DNA of 64,000 nucleotides from contig CP070233.1 in the NCBI GenBank assembly GCA_017355425.1, forward strand, positions 4,009,501 to 4,073,500, read 5' to 3'. Numbering within the stretch: the stretch's first letter is position 1; the number at the start of each line of letters is the position of its first letter. This document shows, piece by piece, positions 16,820 to 26,521 of this stretch. The notes below the pieces were generated by a model. The model had not been told where the DNA came from. It saw nothing but the letters and a program-made list of their open reading frames with translations, and did no database searches. This DNA is from Dolichospermum sp. DET69 (lineage in GTDB: Bacteria; Cyanobacteriota; Cyanobacteriia; Cyanobacteriales; Nostocaceae). The position numbers and the translations under genes were made by a program.

Positions 16820-18064
16820 ATGTTTCAAGAAACAAGTCAGTCAGGATTATATTCAAGCGACCTAAAAAATTCTGGATTAGTATCTCTCCAAAAATCAGAA
16901 GGATTGACGATATTTAGTGATATTCCGATGAGTAACAGTTCTTCTGTTTCTACATTGGCAGATCCATTAGTACCAACAAATCCATTACCTGTATTACCAG
17001 TTGGCAGTGCCAACCCCAATCCTAATCCTTATTTAACCAGTGCAGCCATTGTTCCTGATTTTAATGGCGATGGTAAAACAGATAAACTGTGGGTGAATGC
17101 TCAAACTGGTGAAATTTTAGTTCGCTTGATGAACGGAACACAAGTTTTAGAACAGGCTTCTCTAGGTAAATATGACTTAAATACCTGGGATTATAAAACT
17201 GCTGATTTTAATGGCGATAATAAGACTGACTTCTTATTACGCAATAAGGCAACAGGCGAAAATTTAATTGTGTTAATGGATGGCACAAAAGTTGCTAATT
17301 ATTTGCCTTTAGATCGAGTTGATCCCGGTTTTACAGCTAATATTGGCGATTTCAATGGCGATCGCAAAACTGATATTTTCTGGAATAATGCAACTACTGG
17401 TGAAAATGCTATTTGGCAAATGGATGGAACCACAGTAGTTAGTGCAAATGTTCTAGAAACTACAGCACCAGGATTGACTGCAACCATTGTTGATTTTGAT
17501 GGTAATGGTAAGAGTGATATTTTCTGGCGCAATAGCACCACAGGCGAAAATACCGCTTGGTTTATGGATGGTAGTCAAGCCACTAAGTATGATCTTCAAG
17601 CGCAAGATGCTTCCTGGACTTCTACTCTTGGTGATTTCAACGGCGACTTCAAAACTGACGTTCTGTGGCGCAACTCACAAACAGGTGAGAATAAGATTTG
17701 GACAATGAATGGCGTTTTTGTAACTGAGGGTGTTGTCAGCACATTGGGTACAGATTGGAGCGCGAGAATTGGCGATTTCAATGGCGACGGTAAAACAGAC
17801 ATCTTCTGGCACAACGCGGCTACAGGTGCAAATACTGCTTGGTTGATGGATGGTACAGCAGTGAGTTCTGAAGCCTTCTTACCTAGCAATACTCCTGGTT
17901 TGACAGCATCTTTAGGTGATTTCAATGGTGATGGTAAGACTGATATTTACTGGCGTGATCAACAAACATCCGCTGATAAAATCTGGACTATGAATGGAAC
18001 TTTAGCTACAGAGACTCCTGTTGCTGATGCAGATAAGCTGACTCCAGAATGGTATACAGGTTGA
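16820..18064 (+). CDS. FG-GAP/VCBS-repeat protein (seven-bladed propeller)
   Basis: 414 residues. After a 75-residue low-complexity leader there are about seven repeats of roughly 47 residues. Each has a calcium-binding D-F-N-G-D-x-K-T-D loop followed by W/LRNxxTGEN and a MDGT or MNGT ending. This is the integrin-type beta-propeller. No classical signal peptide is seen. Ca2+-binding repeat proteins of this kind are often surface-exposed in cyanobacteria and leave by non-classical routes. Upstream and downstream neighbours are unrelated. Confidence 0.8.
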   Translation: MFQETSQSGLYSSDLKNSGLVSLQKSEGLTIFSDIPMSNSSSVSTLADPLVPTNPLPVLPVGSANPNPNPYLTSAAIVPDFNGDGKTDKLWVNAQTGEILVRLMNGTQVLEQASLGKYDLNTWDYKTADFNGDNKTDFLLRNKATGENLIVLMDGTKVANYLPLDRVDPGFTANIGDFNGDRKTDIFWNNATTGENAIWQMDGTTVVSANVLETTAPGLTATIVDFDGNGKSDIFWRNSTTGENTAWFMDGSQATKYDLQAQDASWTSTLGDFNGDFKTDVLWRNSQTGENKIWTMNGVFVTEGVVSTLGTDWSARIGDFNGDGKTDIFWHNAATGANTAWLMDGTAVSSEAFLPSNTPGLTASLGDFNGDGKTDIYWRDQQTSADKIWTMNGTLATETPVADADKLTPEWYTG

Positions 18065-18072
18065 TTTGATAA

Positions 18073-18112
18073 TGGGTAATTGGTAATTGGTAATTGGTAA
18101 TTGGTAATTGGT
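18073..18112. repeat. TAATTGG heptanucleotide tandem repeat (STRR)
   Basis: About five uninterrupted TAATTGG units just after the FG-GAP stop. The same heptamer recurs at about 35053-35080. These short tandemly repeated repetitive sequences are typical of filamentous cyanobacteria. Confidence 0.85.
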
Positions 18113-18149
18113 CTATTATCAATTTATCAAGATTTTCTAAATTTAGATT

Positions 18150-18193
18150 AAGCGATCGCTATCCATGATTTATCGGAAAGCGATCGCTTTTTT
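18150..18193 (+). terminator. Terminator with HIP1 stem
   Basis: AGCGATCGCT at 18151-18160 pairs with the same palindrome at 18179-18188 and is followed by TTTTTT, a factor-independent terminator downstream of the FG-GAP gene. Confidence 0.7.
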
Positions 18194-18812
18194 ATTGATG
18201 TTTGACATTTAGGGTAAGGAATGTAAGTTATAGATTTTCAATCAACCCTATATACGGCTTTCTCTTTCTTCTTCCTTCTTCCTTCTTTCTTCTTCTCTCT
18301 CATTCCCTTCCATACCTTTTCCTTAAAATCTTATATATTTGAGTAATTTACGTAAAAATTTTCCTAGATTCTGAATTATTACTACCTTTAATTATTTCAT
18401 ATAATCAGATAAGTTAACTATTTTACAAACTATACAACTAGTATGACCAGAAAATTCTCAACTATTCTCTTGAATGAGCAAAATGTTAGTTAACTTTAAT
18501 TACACAGTTGAATTATTTGTAATTTTTCTTACATATACAGCGGTTTCTGCTCTTATGAGGTACATCTTAGCCCCCTCATCGCTTGCGGGGAGGGGGTTGG
18601 GGGTGGGGTTCTTGTACCTCATAACACAAAGGAAGTGCTGTATCAAAGACACGGTTAGATACTCAAGGTAAATAATACAATATATTGTTAAATTATCTGC
18701 GGATAATACAATTTCGCAAATGCCAAAGGGTGGAAGTAAGCTCACGGCGAAGCTAATTCCCGATTCTTTAGCTAAGATTGTTTGGGTATTCTCATGATTG
18801 GTGATTGGACAA
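18194..18812. other. 600-bp intergenic region
   Basis: Contains a CTTCTTCCTTC-type pyrimidine tract (about 18258-18305) and the G-rich repeat at 18567-18612. Short ORFs on both strands (18474-18671, 18500-18745) run through the repeat and look spurious. The promoter of the ABC operon should lie near its end. Confidence 0.5.
18567..18612. repeat. G-rich dispersed repeat, inverted relative of 12741-12787
   Basis: CCCCCTCATCGCTTGCGGGG followed by AGGGGGTTGGGGGTGGGG. Could form a hairpin or G-quadruplex. Confidence 0.6.
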
Positions 18813-19808
18813 ATGATTGAAGTTGAGCATCTGAGTAAAATTTATGGTTCGACAACAGCAATTACTGATGTTACCTTTAGCGTTGAACCAGGGGAAATTT
18901 TGGGGTTTTTGGGGCCTAATGGGGCTGGTAAAACTACAACCATGCGAATTTTAGCCGGTTATTTACCTGCAACTAGTGGAACAGCGAAGATTGCGGGTTA
19001 TGATGTCCATGATCATTCTCTGTTGGTGCGGCAGCAGATTGGTTATTTACCGGAAACACCACCGTTATATCCAGAGATGACTGTAGAAGGATTTTTACAC
19101 TTTGTCGCCCGGATTAAGGGGGTTTCTTCAGGAGATCGCGGGGCAAAGGTAACAGCAGCTATCAACCGCTGCAACTTAGAAGATAAACGCCGAGTTATTA
19201 TTCGTAAACTTTCTAAAGGCTACCGGCAAAGAGTGGGAATTGCCCAGGCGATCGTTCATGATCCCCCAGCTATCATTCTTGATGAACCTACAGTTGGTCT
19301 TGATCCTCGACAAATTATCGAAGTACGGAACTTAATCAAAAGTTTAGCAGGAACACACACCATTATTTTGTCTACTCATATTCTCCCAGAAGTGAGCATG
19401 ACTTGTAGCAGAGTTGCCATTATTAATCGTGGGCAAATAGTTGCAACTAATACCCCAGAGAATTTGATGACACAATTAACAGGTGGGGCAGGATATGAAT
19501 TAGAAATCGGTGGTGAAGACGCTTTAGCTAAACAAATGCTGCAAAATATATCCGGTGTGAGTTCAGTAGAATTAATGCCTAACCATCAGCAATTATCAGA
19601 AAATCATACTTGCCTCCGGGTAATATTACAGCCAGGAATAGATCCAGGAAAGGAAATTACAGCGGCTTTAATTAGGGCTGAATTTGATTTATATGAAATG
19701 CGGCGAATAAATGCCACACTAGAAGATGTTTTCTTAGAATTAACTACAGCAGAAAAGAATTTACCAATGGAAATAACTTCAGAAATTGAAGAAGGAGAAA
19801 TTGTCTAA
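18813..19808 (+). CDS. ABC transporter ATP-binding protein (GldA-like)
   Basis: 331 residues from ATG 18813 (MIEVEHLSKIYGST); a TTG 15 bp upstream is less likely. Walker A GPNGAGKTT, signature LSKGYRQRVGIAQ and Walker B AIILDEPTVGLDP are complete. The C-terminal extension (after about 215) is that of ABC-2/GldA-type exporters. It abuts the permease gene directly and forms the motor of the three-gene exporter with the next two genes. Confidence 0.92.
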   Translation: MIEVEHLSKIYGSTTAITDVTFSVEPGEILGFLGPNGAGKTTTMRILAGYLPATSGTAKIAGYDVHDHSLLVRQQIGYLPETPPLYPEMTVEGFLHFVARIKGVSSGDRGAKVTAAINRCNLEDKRRVIIRKLSKGYRQRVGIAQAIVHDPPAIILDEPTVGLDPRQIIEVRNLIKSLAGTHTIILSTHILPEVSMTCSRVAIINRGQIVATNTPENLMTQLTGGAGYELEIGGEDALAKQMLQNISGVSSVELMPNHQQLSENHTCLRVILQPGIDPGKEITAALIRAEFDLYEMRRINATLEDVFLELTTAEKNLPMEITSEIEEGEIV

Positions 19809-20621
19809 ATGGGTATAGTCATTGCTAATATTATTGCCATTTATCGTCGAGAACTACAGAGTTATTTTGTTTCACCATTAGCCTATGGAATAGCTAGTAC
19901 ATTTTGGTTTTTAGCTGGGTTATTTTTCGTGATGATTTTGTTAGGTCCAGAAGGAATTTTAGTAACAGTTTCTAGCTATGATTTACAAGGACAACAATTT
20001 GGAGTTCCATCCCCAGCAATAGATGTTCCTTATGAATTTGTGCGGGCATTTTTAGATAGAATGGGCTGGTTAATGTTATTTATATTGCCTATTCTATCAA
20101 TGGGACTTTATGCCGAAGAACGAAAACGCGGAACTTTAGAACTATTAGCCACATCACCAATTACTAATTGGGCTGTAGCCGTAGGTAAATTATTAGGAGT
20201 TTTAACATTTTTCTTGACAATGTTTTTACCTTTAATGGCATTAGAAGCGATCGCTTTATCTAGTTCTAATCCTCCTGTGTCACCCATAATTCCCTTACTT
20301 GGTCATTTAGGATTACTCTTACTAGCAGCAGCAATTTTATCTTTAGGAATGTTTATTTCCTCATTGACAGACAGTACAATTTTAGCGGCTGTCCTTACCT
20401 TTGCCCTCGTCATTTTGCTGTTATTCATTGATTTAATCGCTAAAGTTATTCCTGGTCCAATGGGTGAAGCCATAAGTCACCTATCCCTTCTTAAACATTA
20501 CAACACCTTGATCCAAGGAATTTTTGATACTAGCGGCTTAATTTTATTTGCCAGTTACATTATCTTAGGTATTTTTCTTACAGCCCAATCCATTGACGCA
20601 CTCCGCTTCCAACGTCAGTAG
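19809..20621 (+). CDS. ABC-2 type permease (GldF-like)
   Basis: 270 residues with six hydrophobic segments. YAEERKRGTLELLATSPITNW is the typical ABC-2 element between helices 2 and 3. Its ATG follows the ATPase stop with no gap. Together with the GldG-like protein it forms a GldAFG-type complex, in many bacteria an exporter of unknown cargo rather than gliding machinery. Confidence 0.9.
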   Translation: MGIVIANIIAIYRRELQSYFVSPLAYGIASTFWFLAGLFFVMILLGPEGILVTVSSYDLQGQQFGVPSPAIDVPYEFVRAFLDRMGWLMLFILPILSMGLYAEERKRGTLELLATSPITNWAVAVGKLLGVLTFFLTMFLPLMALEAIALSSSNPPVSPIIPLLGHLGLLLLAAAILSLGMFISSLTDSTILAAVLTFALVILLLFIDLIAKVIPGPMGEAISHLSLLKHYNTLIQGIFDTSGLILFASYIILGIFLTAQSIDALRFQRQ

Positions 20622-20640
20622 GGGCGGGGTTTCCCCGCCC
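20622..20640 (+). repeat. G+C hairpin between permease and GldG-like genes
   Basis: GGGCGGGG TTT CCCCGCCC, an 8-bp stem starting one base after the permease stop. A member of the GGGGCGGGG-type repeats also seen near 920 and 1165. It may stabilise or attenuate the transcript within the operon. Confidence 0.6.
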
Positions 20641-20688
20641 TTATAGGGTTCTATTTCCTGTTACCGATTCCCTGTTCCCTGTTACCTA

Positions 20689-22569
20689 ATGAATAAAAAT
20701 AAACTTTGGAAACTTGTATTTTGGCTAGGACCATTCTTTTTAGCTGCTGGCTTAACCATTGGTTTGATATCAGAAAAATGGGGAATAATCCCTTTATTAT
20801 TAACAATAATAGGTTTGGCAATTTGTACCTTTTGGGTAATAGTACAAAGTCAACAAAGTAAATGGTGGCAAAAACGTTCTACCCAGTCCGGTACTAATGC
20901 TTTTGTCGCTACTTTATCGGTATTAGTAATCTTAGGATTAATTAACTTTTTAGGTATTCGCTACCATCTGCGTCTAGACTTAACAGATACTCAGCTATTT
21001 ACCTTATCTCCTCAATCAAGGGAATTAGTGAGTAATTTACCAGAAACAATGAAAGTTTGGTTATTTACTAAAGAACAAAATACCCAAGATCGGGAATTAT
21101 TAGATAACTATCATCGTCAAAGTCAACAGTTTAAATTTGAGTATATTGATCCTCAATTAAAACCAGAAAAAGCCGAAAAATTTGGAGTTAAAGATTATGG
21201 CGAAGTTTATCTAGAATTTCAAAACAAACGGCAATTAGTCCAGACAATCAATGAAAATGAACGACTATCAGAAATAAAATTAACTACCCGCTTACAACAA
21301 ATTACCAGTTCTATAACTGCTAAAATTTACTTTCTTCAAGGCCATGGTGAACACCCACTCTCAGCTAATAAAGGGGCAATTTCTCAAGCAATTAAAGGAT
21401 TAACTGATAAAAACTTTACTACATCAGCTTTAAATTTAGCAGAACAGCCGCAAGTCCCTGATGATGCTACTGTTATAGTTATCGCTGGACCACAAAAAGA
21501 ATTATTGGCAGGGGAAGTTACAGCTTTACAAAATTATCTTAATCGTGGTGGTAACTTGTTGTTAATGATTGATCCTAATACCAACCCCAAAATAGACACT
21601 ATTTTAAAAGATTGGGGTGTGCGTTTAGATAATCGCTTGGCCGTTGATACTTCTGGACAAAGTTTGCAACTTGGCCCTGCTGCTATTTTAGTAACGGAAT
21701 ATGGACAACATCCTATTACTAAAGATTTTGGCAAAAATATTTCTGTATATCCTTTAACTCGTCCTCTGGAAATTGATCCTGTGTCTGGTATTGAGTCTAT
21801 GGCTTTATTGAAAACTAAACCCTATCCCAGCAGTTGGGCAGAAAGTGATCAAAAAAGTGAAAAATTAGAGTTTAATGAAGGTCAAGATTTAAAGGGTCCT
21901 TTAACTTTAGGGGTAGCATTAACTAGAAAGTCATCAATTCCTACAAATTCACCAACTGTAATTCCCACAACTTCACCAACTGTAATTCCTAAAACTTCAC
22001 CAACTGTAATTCCCACAACTTCACCAACTGCAATTCCTAAAACTTCACCAACTGCAATTCCTAAAACTTCACCAACTGCAATTCCTAAAACTTCACTAAC
22101 CGCAATTCCTAAAACTTCACCAACCGCAATTCCTAAAACTTCACCAACTGCAATTCCTAAAACTTCACCAACTGCAATTCCTACAACTTCACCAACTGCA
22201 ATTCCCACAACTTCACCAACTGCAATTCCCACAACTTCACCAACTGCAATTCCTACAACTTCACCAACTGCAATTCCTACAACTTCACTAACAACTACTA
22301 AAGAATCAAGATTAGTAGTATTTGGAAACTCAAATTTTGCCGTTGATGGTTTATTTGAACAACAATTAAATGGAGATGTATTTCTCAACTCAGTTAGTTG
22401 GTTAAGTCAACAAGATCAACAACTTCTCTCAATTCGTCCGAAAGAACCAAAAAATCGCCGTATTATCATATCAATTCCCCAAGCTAACTTGTTAACAATA
22501 GCTGCCGTGTTCGTATTACCTTTAATTGGTTTAATCACAGGGTTTCTGATTTGGTGGAAACGCCGATGA
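20689..22569 (+). CDS. GldG/ABC-type auxiliary protein with a large internal minisatellite
   Basis: 626 residues. Two N-terminal membrane segments (about 8-50 and 66-88) precede a periplasmic GldG/IFT52-like domain (RLDLTDTQLFTLSPQSREL, YFLQGHGEHPL, LLMIDPNTNPKID). A Ser/Thr/Pro linker of 14 octapeptide repeats (SPTAIPKT/SPTVIPTT type, about residues 421-532) then interrupts the domain before its last strand (LVVFGNSNFAVDGLF). A final membrane helix ends in WWKRR. It is part of the three-gene exporter. Homologues are usually shorter because they lack the repeat block. Confidence 0.85.
   Translation: MNKNKLWKLVFWLGPFFLAAGLTIGLISEKWGIIPLLLTIIGLAICTFWVIVQSQQSKWWQKRSTQSGTNAFVATLSVLVILGLINFLGIRYHLRLDLTDTQLFTLSPQSRELVSNLPETMKVWLFTKEQNTQDRELLDNYHRQSQQFKFEYIDPQLKPEKAEKFGVKDYGEVYLEFQNKRQLVQTINENERLSEIKLTTRLQQITSSITAKIYFLQGHGEHPLSANKGAISQAIKGLTDKNFTTSALNLAEQPQVPDDATVIVIAGPQKELLAGEVTALQNYLNRGGNLLLMIDPNTNPKIDTILKDWGVRLDNRLAVDTSGQSLQLGPAAILVTEYGQHPITKDFGKNISVYPLTRPLEIDPVSGIESMALLKTKPYPSSWAESDQKSEKLEFNEGQDLKGPLTLGVALTRKSSIPTNSPTVIPTTSPTVIPKTSPTVIPTTSPTAIPKTSPTAIPKTSPTAIPKTSLTAIPKTSPTAIPKTSPTAIPKTSPTAIPTTSPTAIPTTSPTAIPTTSPTAIPTTSPTAIPTTSLTTTKESRLVVFGNSNFAVDGLFEQQLNGDVFLNSVSWLSQQDQQLLSIRPKEPKNRRIIISIPQANLLTIAAVFVLPLIGLITGFLIWWKRR
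21949..22284 (+). repeat. 24-bp x 14 in-frame minisatellite in the GldG-like gene
   Basis: Fourteen full 24-bp units (TCACCAACTGCAATTCCTAA plus AACT and close variants) in exact register, each coding eight residues. Units differ mainly at CCT/CCC, AAA/ACA and GTA/GCA, and identical units are clustered, as expected from recent unequal exchange. Confidence 0.95.
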
Positions 22570-24305
22570 AAAATCAATTAGTAATTCATGATGCTAAATT
22601 AAAGCATTGGCTTTGTTTTCAAAATCCCGATGAAATTATTAGGGCTGATAGTATTGAGCAAGTTGTTCCCAAATTGCAACTTGTAAATGATTTAATTGCC
22701 AAGCATCAAATGTATGCAGCAGGTTTTATTAGTTATGAAGCCTCATCGGCTTTTGATTCCGTATTAGAAACTCATTATCCTAGTGAATTTCCCTTACTTT
22801 GGTTTGGACTATATCAGAAACCAGAAATTATTGATTTACCAAAACCAGCTTTACCTACAGAATATCAACTCAATTGGACACCTTCAGTTAGTGAAGCAGA
22901 ATATCATCAAGCCATTACTAAAATTAAAGAATATATTGCCTTGGGGGAAACTTATCAAGTCAATTACACATTACGCCTAAATACGCCCTTTAGTGGTGAT
23001 TATTGGGAATTTTTTCTCAAATTAGTCCAAGCGCAAAAAGCAGATTATGGGGCTTATGTTGATATTGATAACTTTGCTATTTGTTCTGCTTCCCCTGAAC
23101 TATTTTTTCGTCTTGATGATAATTGTTTAACCTCTCTTCCCATGAAGGGGACAGCAGCCAGAGGTTTAACATTAGTAGCAGATCATGATATTGCTAATCA
23201 ACTACATTTTTCCGAAAAAAATAGAGCCGAAAATGTGATGATTGTGGATATGATTCGTAATGATATGGGACGAATAGCTAATATTAATACTGTCAAAGTT
23301 CCTAGTTTATTTAATGTTGAAAAATATCCTACAGTTTGGCAAATGACATCTACTGTCACAGCTAAAACGACAGCTTCTATAAGTGACATTATGGGGGCAT
23401 TATTTCCCTGTGCTTCTATTACCGGCGCACCTAAAGCCCGGACTATGCAAATTATCCAGAAGTTAGAAAATACACCGCGCCGCATTTATACTGGATGTAT
23501 TGGTTTTATTAGTCCCCAACGTCAAGCTCAATTTAATGTTGCGATTCGGACTGTGTTAATTGATAAAAAAAATAATCAAGCAGAGTATGGAGTGGGGGGA
23601 GGAATTGTTTGGGATTCTGTGAGTAGTGACGAATATCAAGAATGTCAGATTAAAGCCCAAGTTCTCACCCTAAATCAACCAGATTTTTCACTTTTAGAAA
23701 CAATATTATGGCAACCTAATGATGGTTATTTTGTTTTAGATTATCATTTACAACGGTTGCAAACTTCAGCAATTTACTTTAATTTTAATATTAATATAAA
23801 TAGCTTGAAAACTCAACTTGATAAATTAACAAAATCATTTGCAAATCAAGCTTATAAAGTGCGGTTGTTGTTAGATTCTCATGGTGAGATGACATATCAA
23901 ACTATGTCTTTATCTCCTGTGAATAATGAGAAATTTGTCAAACTAGGTATGTGTTGCACACCTGTTGACTCTACTAATATATTTTTGTATCATAAAACGA
24001 CTAATCGCCAAGTTTATGAAATAGCAAAAGCTGCTTTTCCTGATTGTGATGATGTTTTATTGTGGAATGAAAGAAATGAAATCACAGAAACCTGTATTGG
24101 TAATATTGTGGTAGATTTACATGGGGAATTATTGACACCTCCGGTAAAATGTGGTTTGTTAGCAGGGACTTTTCGCGCTGATTTACTTGAGCAAGGTAAA
24201 ATCAAAGAAGAGATTATTACGGTGGAAATGTTAAAGTCTAGCGATCGCATCTATATAATTAACTCAGTGCAAAAATGGCGAGAAGCAGTTTTAATTTCTG
24301 ACTAA
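22566..24305 (+). CDS. pabB: Aminodeoxychorismate synthase component I fused to a PabC-like lyase domain
   Basis: 579 residues from ATG 22566, which overlaps the upstream stop as ATGA; a longer GTG-type start is possible. Residues about 1-390 are the chorismate-utilising fold, with PMKGTAARG (aminodeoxychorismate type), FSEKNRAENVMIVDMIRND, CASITGAPKARTM and YGVGGGIVWDS. The remaining 180 residues match class IV aminotransferase/ADC lyase (LDYHLQRLQTSA, NEITETCIGNIVV). The fusion would make p-aminobenzoate for folate from chorismate, with glutamine amidotransferase supplied elsewhere. purU, also folate-related, lies 0.8 kb on. Confidence 0.9.
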   Translation: MKNQLVIHDAKLKHWLCFQNPDEIIRADSIEQVVPKLQLVNDLIAKHQMYAAGFISYEASSAFDSVLETHYPSEFPLLWFGLYQKPEIIDLPKPALPTEYQLNWTPSVSEAEYHQAITKIKEYIALGETYQVNYTLRLNTPFSGDYWEFFLKLVQAQKADYGAYVDIDNFAICSASPELFFRLDDNCLTSLPMKGTAARGLTLVADHDIANQLHFSEKNRAENVMIVDMIRNDMGRIANINTVKVPSLFNVEKYPTVWQMTSTVTAKTTASISDIMGALFPCASITGAPKARTMQIIQKLENTPRRIYTGCIGFISPQRQAQFNVAIRTVLIDKKNNQAEYGVGGGIVWDSVSSDEYQECQIKAQVLTLNQPDFSLLETILWQPNDGYFVLDYHLQRLQTSAIYFNFNININSLKTQLDKLTKSFANQAYKVRLLLDSHGEMTYQTMSLSPVNNEKFVKLGMCCTPVDSTNIFLYHKTTNRQVYEIAKAAFPDCDDVLLWNERNEITETCIGNIVVDLHGELLTPPVKCGLLAGTFRADLLEQGKIKEEIITVEMLKSSDRIYIINSVQKWREAVLISD

Positions 24306-24420
24306 GTAGGTAAGCACAATTAAATACAATATGGGCAGGCAGGATGCCCACCCCACAATAAGTATAATATTTATTTGGGTCTATCTACTTAATTAGATAA
24401 TTTATTAATTAATATTCAAT

Positions 24421-25029
24421 ATGAAATTACCAAAAACGACTTTAATTTTAATACTTTTAGCCCTGGGCTTAGGTGGTTTTGTTTACTTTCATGAAATTAA
24501 AAATAAAACTCAGCAAACAGCAATAAAAACCCAAAAACAGAAAATTTTCTCTTTTACGGCTGCTGATGTTCAATCTTTAACGATTAAAATTAAGGATACC
24601 ACATTACAAATAGAAAAAAGAAATACATCTGAAAAACCCCAATGGGAAATCAAATCTCCCATATCAGCACTAGCAAATGATGCAATTGTTGCTTATTTAA
24701 TGGATTTGTTAGTTGAGGGAAAAACTGAAAGAACAGTATCAGTTACACCCACTGAATTATCAGAATTTGGTTTAGATAAACCTGTAGCCACTATTGATGT
24801 TAAACTGAAAAATCAACAAAGCCATCAATTGATTTTAGGTAAAGGTGATTTTAATAATCAATTTTTATATGCTCAAGCTGATGGTAACAAAAATATGAAC
24901 CTGTTATTAGTTTCTAAGGATTTTGTGAACGCAGTTAATCGAGACCTATCTGAATGGAAGCAAACACCAGAAAAAATGGATATACAGCCATTACCTGGTC
25001 TTCCGAAACTAACTCCTACAAATAGGTAA
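24421..25029 (+). CDS. DUF4340 domain protein
   Basis: 202 residues. One N-terminal membrane segment (about 7-25) is followed by a periplasmic domain with ISALANDAIVAYLMDLL and LSEFGLDKPVATIDV, typical of DUF4340. Such proteins commonly accompany GldAFG-type ABC genes, which lie just upstream, so it is probably another part of that envelope complex. Length is at the short end of the family. Confidence 0.8.
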   Translation: MKLPKTTLILILLALGLGGFVYFHEIKNKTQQTAIKTQKQKIFSFTAADVQSLTIKIKDTTLQIEKRNTSEKPQWEIKSPISALANDAIVAYLMDLLVEGKTERTVSVTPTELSEFGLDKPVATIDVKLKNQQSHQLILGKGDFNNQFLYAQADGNKNMNLLLVSKDFVNAVNRDLSEWKQTPEKMDIQPLPGLPKLTPTNR

Positions 25030-25045
25030 TGTAAAGGATGTTTCT

Positions 25046-25076
25046 TCTGGTTCCCATAATCTCTATGGGAACCAGA
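25046..25076 (+). terminator. Hairpin after the DUF4340 gene
   Basis: TCTGGTTCCCATA and TATGGGAACCAGA pair over 13 bp with a 5-nt loop, 17 nt after the stop codon. No T-tract follows, so efficiency is uncertain. Confidence 0.55.
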
Positions 25077-25128
25077 GACTGGGAATGAGATCAGATAAAA
25101 TAGCAAAAATTAGTATTTCTTATTGTCA

Positions 25129-25983
25129 ATGACAAAACAAACAGCAACTTTATTAATTTCTTGTCCAGATCAACGGGGCTTAGTAGCGAAATTTGCAAAT
25201 TTCATCTATGCTAATGGTGGTAATATTACCCATGCAGATCAACATACAGACTTTGAAGCTAGATTATTTCTGACTCGCATAGAATGGCAATTAAAAGGAT
25301 TTAATTTACCAAAAGATGTAATTGCTACCGCTTTTAATGCGATCGCTCAACCTTTAAATGCAAAATGGGAATTACACTTTTCTGATACTCTTCCCCGGAT
25401 TGCTATTTGGGTAAGTCGTCAAGATCATTGTTTATTTGATTTAATTTGGAGATATCGCGCTAAAGAATTTCATGCAGAAATTCCTTTAATTATGAGTAAT
25501 CACCCTGATTTACAACCAGTAGCGGCACAATTTGGCATTGATTACCATTACCTACCCATAAATAAAGAAAATAAGCAAGAACAGGAAATTAAACAACTAG
25601 AATTACTGCATCAATACAAAATTGATTTAGTAGTCTTGGCAAAATATATGCAAATAGTTAGTGCCGATTTTATTGAAAAATTCCCACAAATCATTAATAT
25701 TCATCATTCATTTTTACCAGCGTTTATAGGTGCTAATCCCTATCATCGCGCCTTTGAAAGAGGTGTAAAAATTATTGGTGCAACAGCCCATTATGCTACT
25801 GCTGACTTAGATGCAGGACCAATTATTGAACAGGATGTGGTGCGGGTAAGTCATCGAGATGAGGTAGATGATTTAATCAGAAAAGGGAAAGATTTAGAAA
25901 GAATTGTGTTAGCAAGAGCGGTAAGATTGCATTTACGAAATCGTGTTTTAGTTTATGGAAATAGGACAGTAGTTTTTGAGTAA
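25129..25983 (+). CDS. purU: Formyltetrahydrofolate deformylase
   Basis: 284 residues from ATG 25129; a TTG six bases upstream is also in frame. An N-terminal ACT domain (LLISCPDQRGLVAKFANFIY) is followed by a formyl-transferase fold. Catalytic elements NIHHSFLPAFIGANPYHRA and HYATADLDAGPIIEQ carry the conserved Asn, His and Asp. It hydrolyses 10-formyl-THF to formate and THF, balancing one-carbon pools. Confidence 0.95.
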   Translation: MTKQTATLLISCPDQRGLVAKFANFIYANGGNITHADQHTDFEARLFLTRIEWQLKGFNLPKDVIATAFNAIAQPLNAKWELHFSDTLPRIAIWVSRQDHCLFDLIWRYRAKEFHAEIPLIMSNHPDLQPVAAQFGIDYHYLPINKENKQEQEIKQLELLHQYKIDLVVLAKYMQIVSADFIEKFPQIINIHHSFLPAFIGANPYHRAFERGVKIIGATAHYATADLDAGPIIEQDVVRVSHRDEVDDLIRKGKDLERIVLARAVRLHLRNRVLVYGNRTVVFE

Positions 25984-25993
25984 AATTATTTAA

Positions 25994-26521
25994 TCAGTCC
26001 ATTAATTTAGCTATTGTTTCCATCATCAAAAAAAGCCGATGAGAATAATCAGGAAAGCAAGTAAATTGATAATGCTCATAAAAAGATCGGGCTTGATCAT
26101 TCTTAGCTTCAACAACTACAGCCAGTGTAGCAATTTCGTTTTGCAAACTTCGATATAGGGCATCCATTAACAACATTTCACCCAAACCTTTTTGACGATG
26201 ATTTTGATCAATAGCTAATCTACCTAAAAGAGTTGCAGGCAGTTGAGGATATTTTGGCAGTTTTTTGGTTATTTCTCCAGGTAATTCTCCTAATTTAATA
26301 CTTGTTGATGATAGTGTGTAATAACCAGCGATGAAACCAGAACTTTTTTCTACTAAAACGAATGGGGCAGCTATGCGTTTACGTGCATCTTGCCCAGCTT
26401 GTTTTTGGAAATAATCATCTAATTGATCAACACCACAACAAAAAGCCGCTCGGTTATGCTTTTTTCCTAGCGGCTCTATTAAATAATGATCAAAAGCATC
26501 AAAACTATCTGTTAATTGCAC
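25994..26521 (-). CDS. tacT: GNAT toxin, TacT-like
   Basis: 175 residues from a GTG at 26521 that directly follows the antitoxin stop. GNAT motifs are visible: LLGRLAIDQNHRQKGLGEMLL (acetyl-CoA loop) and ARSFYEHYQF near the end. The small N-terminal CCGVDQLDDYFQKQAGQD block is characteristic of GNAT toxins paired with DUF1778 antitoxins, which acetylate aminoacyl-tRNA and stop translation. Confidence 0.88.
   Translation of the reverse strand: MQLTDSFDAFDHYLIEPLGKKHNRAAFCCGVDQLDDYFQKQAGQDARKRIAAPFVLVEKSSGFIAGYYTLSSTSIKLGELPGEITKKLPKYPQLPATLLGRLAIDQNHRQKGLGEMLLMDALYRSLQNEIATLAVVVEAKNDQARSFYEHYQFTCFPDYSHRLFLMMETIAKLMD

Noticed and set aside
18474-18745. Small ORFs on both strands upstream of the ABC operon
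   Set aside because: They share the G-rich dispersed repeat and have no homology features.
21882-22388. 168-codon antisense ORF with VGEVVGIA repeats
   Set aside because: It is the mirror of the 24-bp minisatellite in the GldG-like gene; no start context and no domain.
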